A stretch of DNA of 5,464 nucleotides from Deltaproteobacteria bacterium. Lineage in GTDB: Bacteria; Myxococcota_A; UBA796; UBA2385. The notes below the pieces were generated by a model. It was not told where the DNA came from. It did not search any database and saw only the letters and a program-made list of their open reading frames with translations. The translations under genes and the position numbers were made by a program. The stretch spans positions 1 through 5,464 of the forward strand of contig RFKJ01000505.1 in assembly GCA_003694325.1 (NCBI GenBank). The letters are read 5' to 3'. Shown one piece after another: positions 4,189 to 5,464 of the stretch (its first letter is position 1; each line of letters opens with the position of its first letter).

Positions 4189-5464
4189 ATGTCTCGCCGG
4201 ACCTACAAGAAGATCGTCTGCGCCTACTCCGGTGGGCTGGACACCAGCGTCATGGTGCCCTGGCTCAAGGAGCACCATGGCGCCGAGATCATCACCTACA
4301 CCGGCGACCTGGGCCAGGGCGAGGACCTGTCCGGGATCCGGCAGAAGGCCCTGAACACGGGGGCCGTCGACGCCGTCGTCGACGACCTGCGCGAGCGGTT
4401 CGTCGAGGAGTTCATCTGGCCGGCGGTCAAGGCGGGGGCGGTCTACGAGGGGCAGTACCCCCTGCACACGGCGCTCGGCCGACCGCTCCTCGCCCAGCGG
4501 CTGGTCGAGGTGGCGCTGGAGCATGGCGCCGACGCCATCGCCCACGGCTGCACCGGCAAGGGCAACGACCAGGTCCGGTTCGAGGTGACCTGCAAGTCGC
4601 TGGCTCCCGAGCTGGGCATCGTGGCCCCCCTGCGGGAGTGGGAACTGCTCACCCGCGAGGCCGAGGTCGACTACGCCCTCGCCCGGGGGATCCCCATCCC
4701 CATCACCCGGGCCAAGCCCTACAGCATCGACCGGAACCTGTGGGGCTGTGCCATCGAGTGCGGAGAGATGGAGGACCTGTGGGCCGAGCCTCCGGCCGAC
4801 GCCTGGATCATGACCAAGGACCCCAGCCACGCGCCCAAGGGCAGCGTGGAGCTGGTGATCACCTTCGAGCAGGGGATCCCGGTGGCCATCGACGGCCGGC
4901 CCATGGGCGGCGTCGAGCTGATCGACTACCTCAACGACCTCGCGGGGACCTTCGGCGTCGGCCGCATCGACATGGTCGAGAACCGGGTGGTCGGCCTGAA
5001 GTCCCGCGAGGTCTACGAGGCCCCGGCCGCGACCCTCATCCACATGGCCCACACCGAGCTGGAGCGGATCACGCTGGACCGGTCGACCTTCAACTACAAG
5101 CGCAAGATCAGCCAGGACTTCGCCAACATCATCTACGACGGCGTGTGGTTCGGCCCCCTGCGGGACGCCCTGCAGGCGTTCATCGACCACACCCAGCGGC
5201 CGGTGACCGGCGACGTGCGGATCCGGGTGAGCGCCGGGCTGGCCCGGATCACCGGCCGGCGCAGCCCCTACAGCCTCTACGACGAGGGGCTGGCGACCTA
5301 CAGCCACGGCGACACCTTCGACCGCGACGCCGCCAAGGGCTTCATCGACCTGTACGCCCTGTCCTACCAGACGGTGGCCCGGGTCCGCCGCAACACCGAG
5401 GCCGCCATTCCCGAGCTGCAGCACTTCGGCGAGGACAGCGGGGGGGCCGGGGACGGGGCGAGCC
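4189..5464 (+). CDS. argG: Argininosuccinate synthase (3' end outside window)
   Basis: A cytoplasmic enzyme that joins citrulline and aspartate using ATP (released as AMP and pyrophosphate) to make argininosuccinate, the penultimate step of arginine synthesis. The frame is open from the ATG at 4189 to the window edge: 425 codons plus one base, no stop. Family members are usually about 400-450 residues, so little is missing. The ATP-pyrophosphatase loop AYSGGLDTS (12-20) is intact, as is the second signature GCTGKGNDQVRF (120-131). Further family stretches are LGQGED (41-46), PYSIDRNLWG (177-186), VGRIDMVENR (257-266) and LKSREVYE (270-277). The C-terminal helix region ends in a Gly/Ala/Asp-rich tail (about 415-425) that looks poorly conserved. 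It lies 20 bp behind argR with its own strong ribosome site and is probably controlled by the ArgR-type promoter at 3622-3650. argH or other arg genes may follow beyond the edge. Confidence 0.97.
   Translation, partial: MSRRTYKKIVCAYSGGLDTSVMVPWLKEHHGAEIITYTGDLGQGEDLSGIRQKALNTGAVDAVVDDLRERFVEEFIWPAVKAGAVYEGQYPLHTALGRPLLAQRLVEVALEHGADAIAHGCTGKGNDQVRFEVTCKSLAPELGIVAPLREWELLTREAEVDYALARGIPIPITRAKPYSIDRNLWGCAIECGEMEDLWAEPPADAWIMTKDPSHAPKGSVELVITFEQGIPVAIDGRPMGGVELIDYLNDLAGTFGVGRIDMVENRVVGLKSREVYEAPAATLIHMAHTELERITLDRSTFNYKRKISQDFANIIYDGVWFGPLRDALQAFIDHTQRPVTGDVRIRVSAGLARITGRRSPYSLYDEGLATYSHGDTFDRDAAKGFIDLYALSYQTVARVRRNTEAAIPELQHFGEDSGGAGDGAS

Noticed and set aside
3532..5424. A long open frame on the minus strand opposite argG and argR (630 codons)
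   Set aside because: It is antisense to two well-conserved genes, its product is a low-complexity Gly/Val/Asp/Arg mix with no family motif, and long antisense frames are expected when third positions are nearly all G or C.
1..5464. CRISPR array, tRNA, rRNA, toxin-antitoxin pair or phage module
   Set aside because: No regularly spaced direct repeats, no tRNA-like cloverleaf or rRNA stretches, and no paired small genes other than the lone HTH protein were seen.

Overview
The window is an ordinary chromosomal stretch from a very GC-rich bacterium (by eye about 70% G+C, with G/C at almost every third codon position). It holds five recognisable protein genes, one of them small and unclassified, plus the 5' part of an insertion-sequence transposase. 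The lineage cannot be fixed. An argR-argG pair is common in Actinomycetota, but the ArgG wording (the stretch around LGQGED, and PWLKEHHGAE) is the form shared by many other phyla. Another high-GC phylum such as Myxococcota is therefore equally possible.

Layout, left to right. (1) 1-597, minus: N-terminal 199 residues of an IS1182/IS5-like (DUF772) transposase, cut by the window edge; the outer end of the element probably lies between 598 and about 700. (2) 785-1453, plus: a 222-residue predicted lipoprotein with a DUF4352-like beta domain, starting close to the presumed IS end. (3) 1440-2912, minus: complete pyruvate kinase, converging on the lipoprotein gene with a 14-bp overlap of the two 3' ends. 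(4) 2913-3328: a 416-bp divergent spacer with several inverted repeats and a good sigma-70-type promoter facing right. (5) 3329-3577, plus: an 82-residue helix-turn-helix protein. (6) 3578-3706: a spacer with an AT-rich promoter patch that looks like an ArgR-controlled promoter, followed by a strong GC hairpin. (7) 3707-4168, plus: argR. (8) 4189-5464, plus: argG, running off the right edge with almost its whole length present.

How the genes fit together: argR and argG are 20 bp apart and form an arginine-biosynthesis transcription unit. An ARG-box-like element overlaps the predicted -35, so ArgR probably represses its own operon when arginine is plentiful. Pyruvate kinase is central glycolysis and has no obvious link to arginine synthesis beyond position. 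The small HTH protein is divergent from pyk and has a short palindrome over its own -35, which suggests autoregulation. I see no defence system, CRISPR array, prophage, tRNA or rRNA, and no convincing novel multi-gene system. The most interesting points are regulatory: the three half-sites at 10-bp spacing before argR, the palindrome before the HTH gene, and an orphan strong Shine-Dalgarno in the pyk leader.
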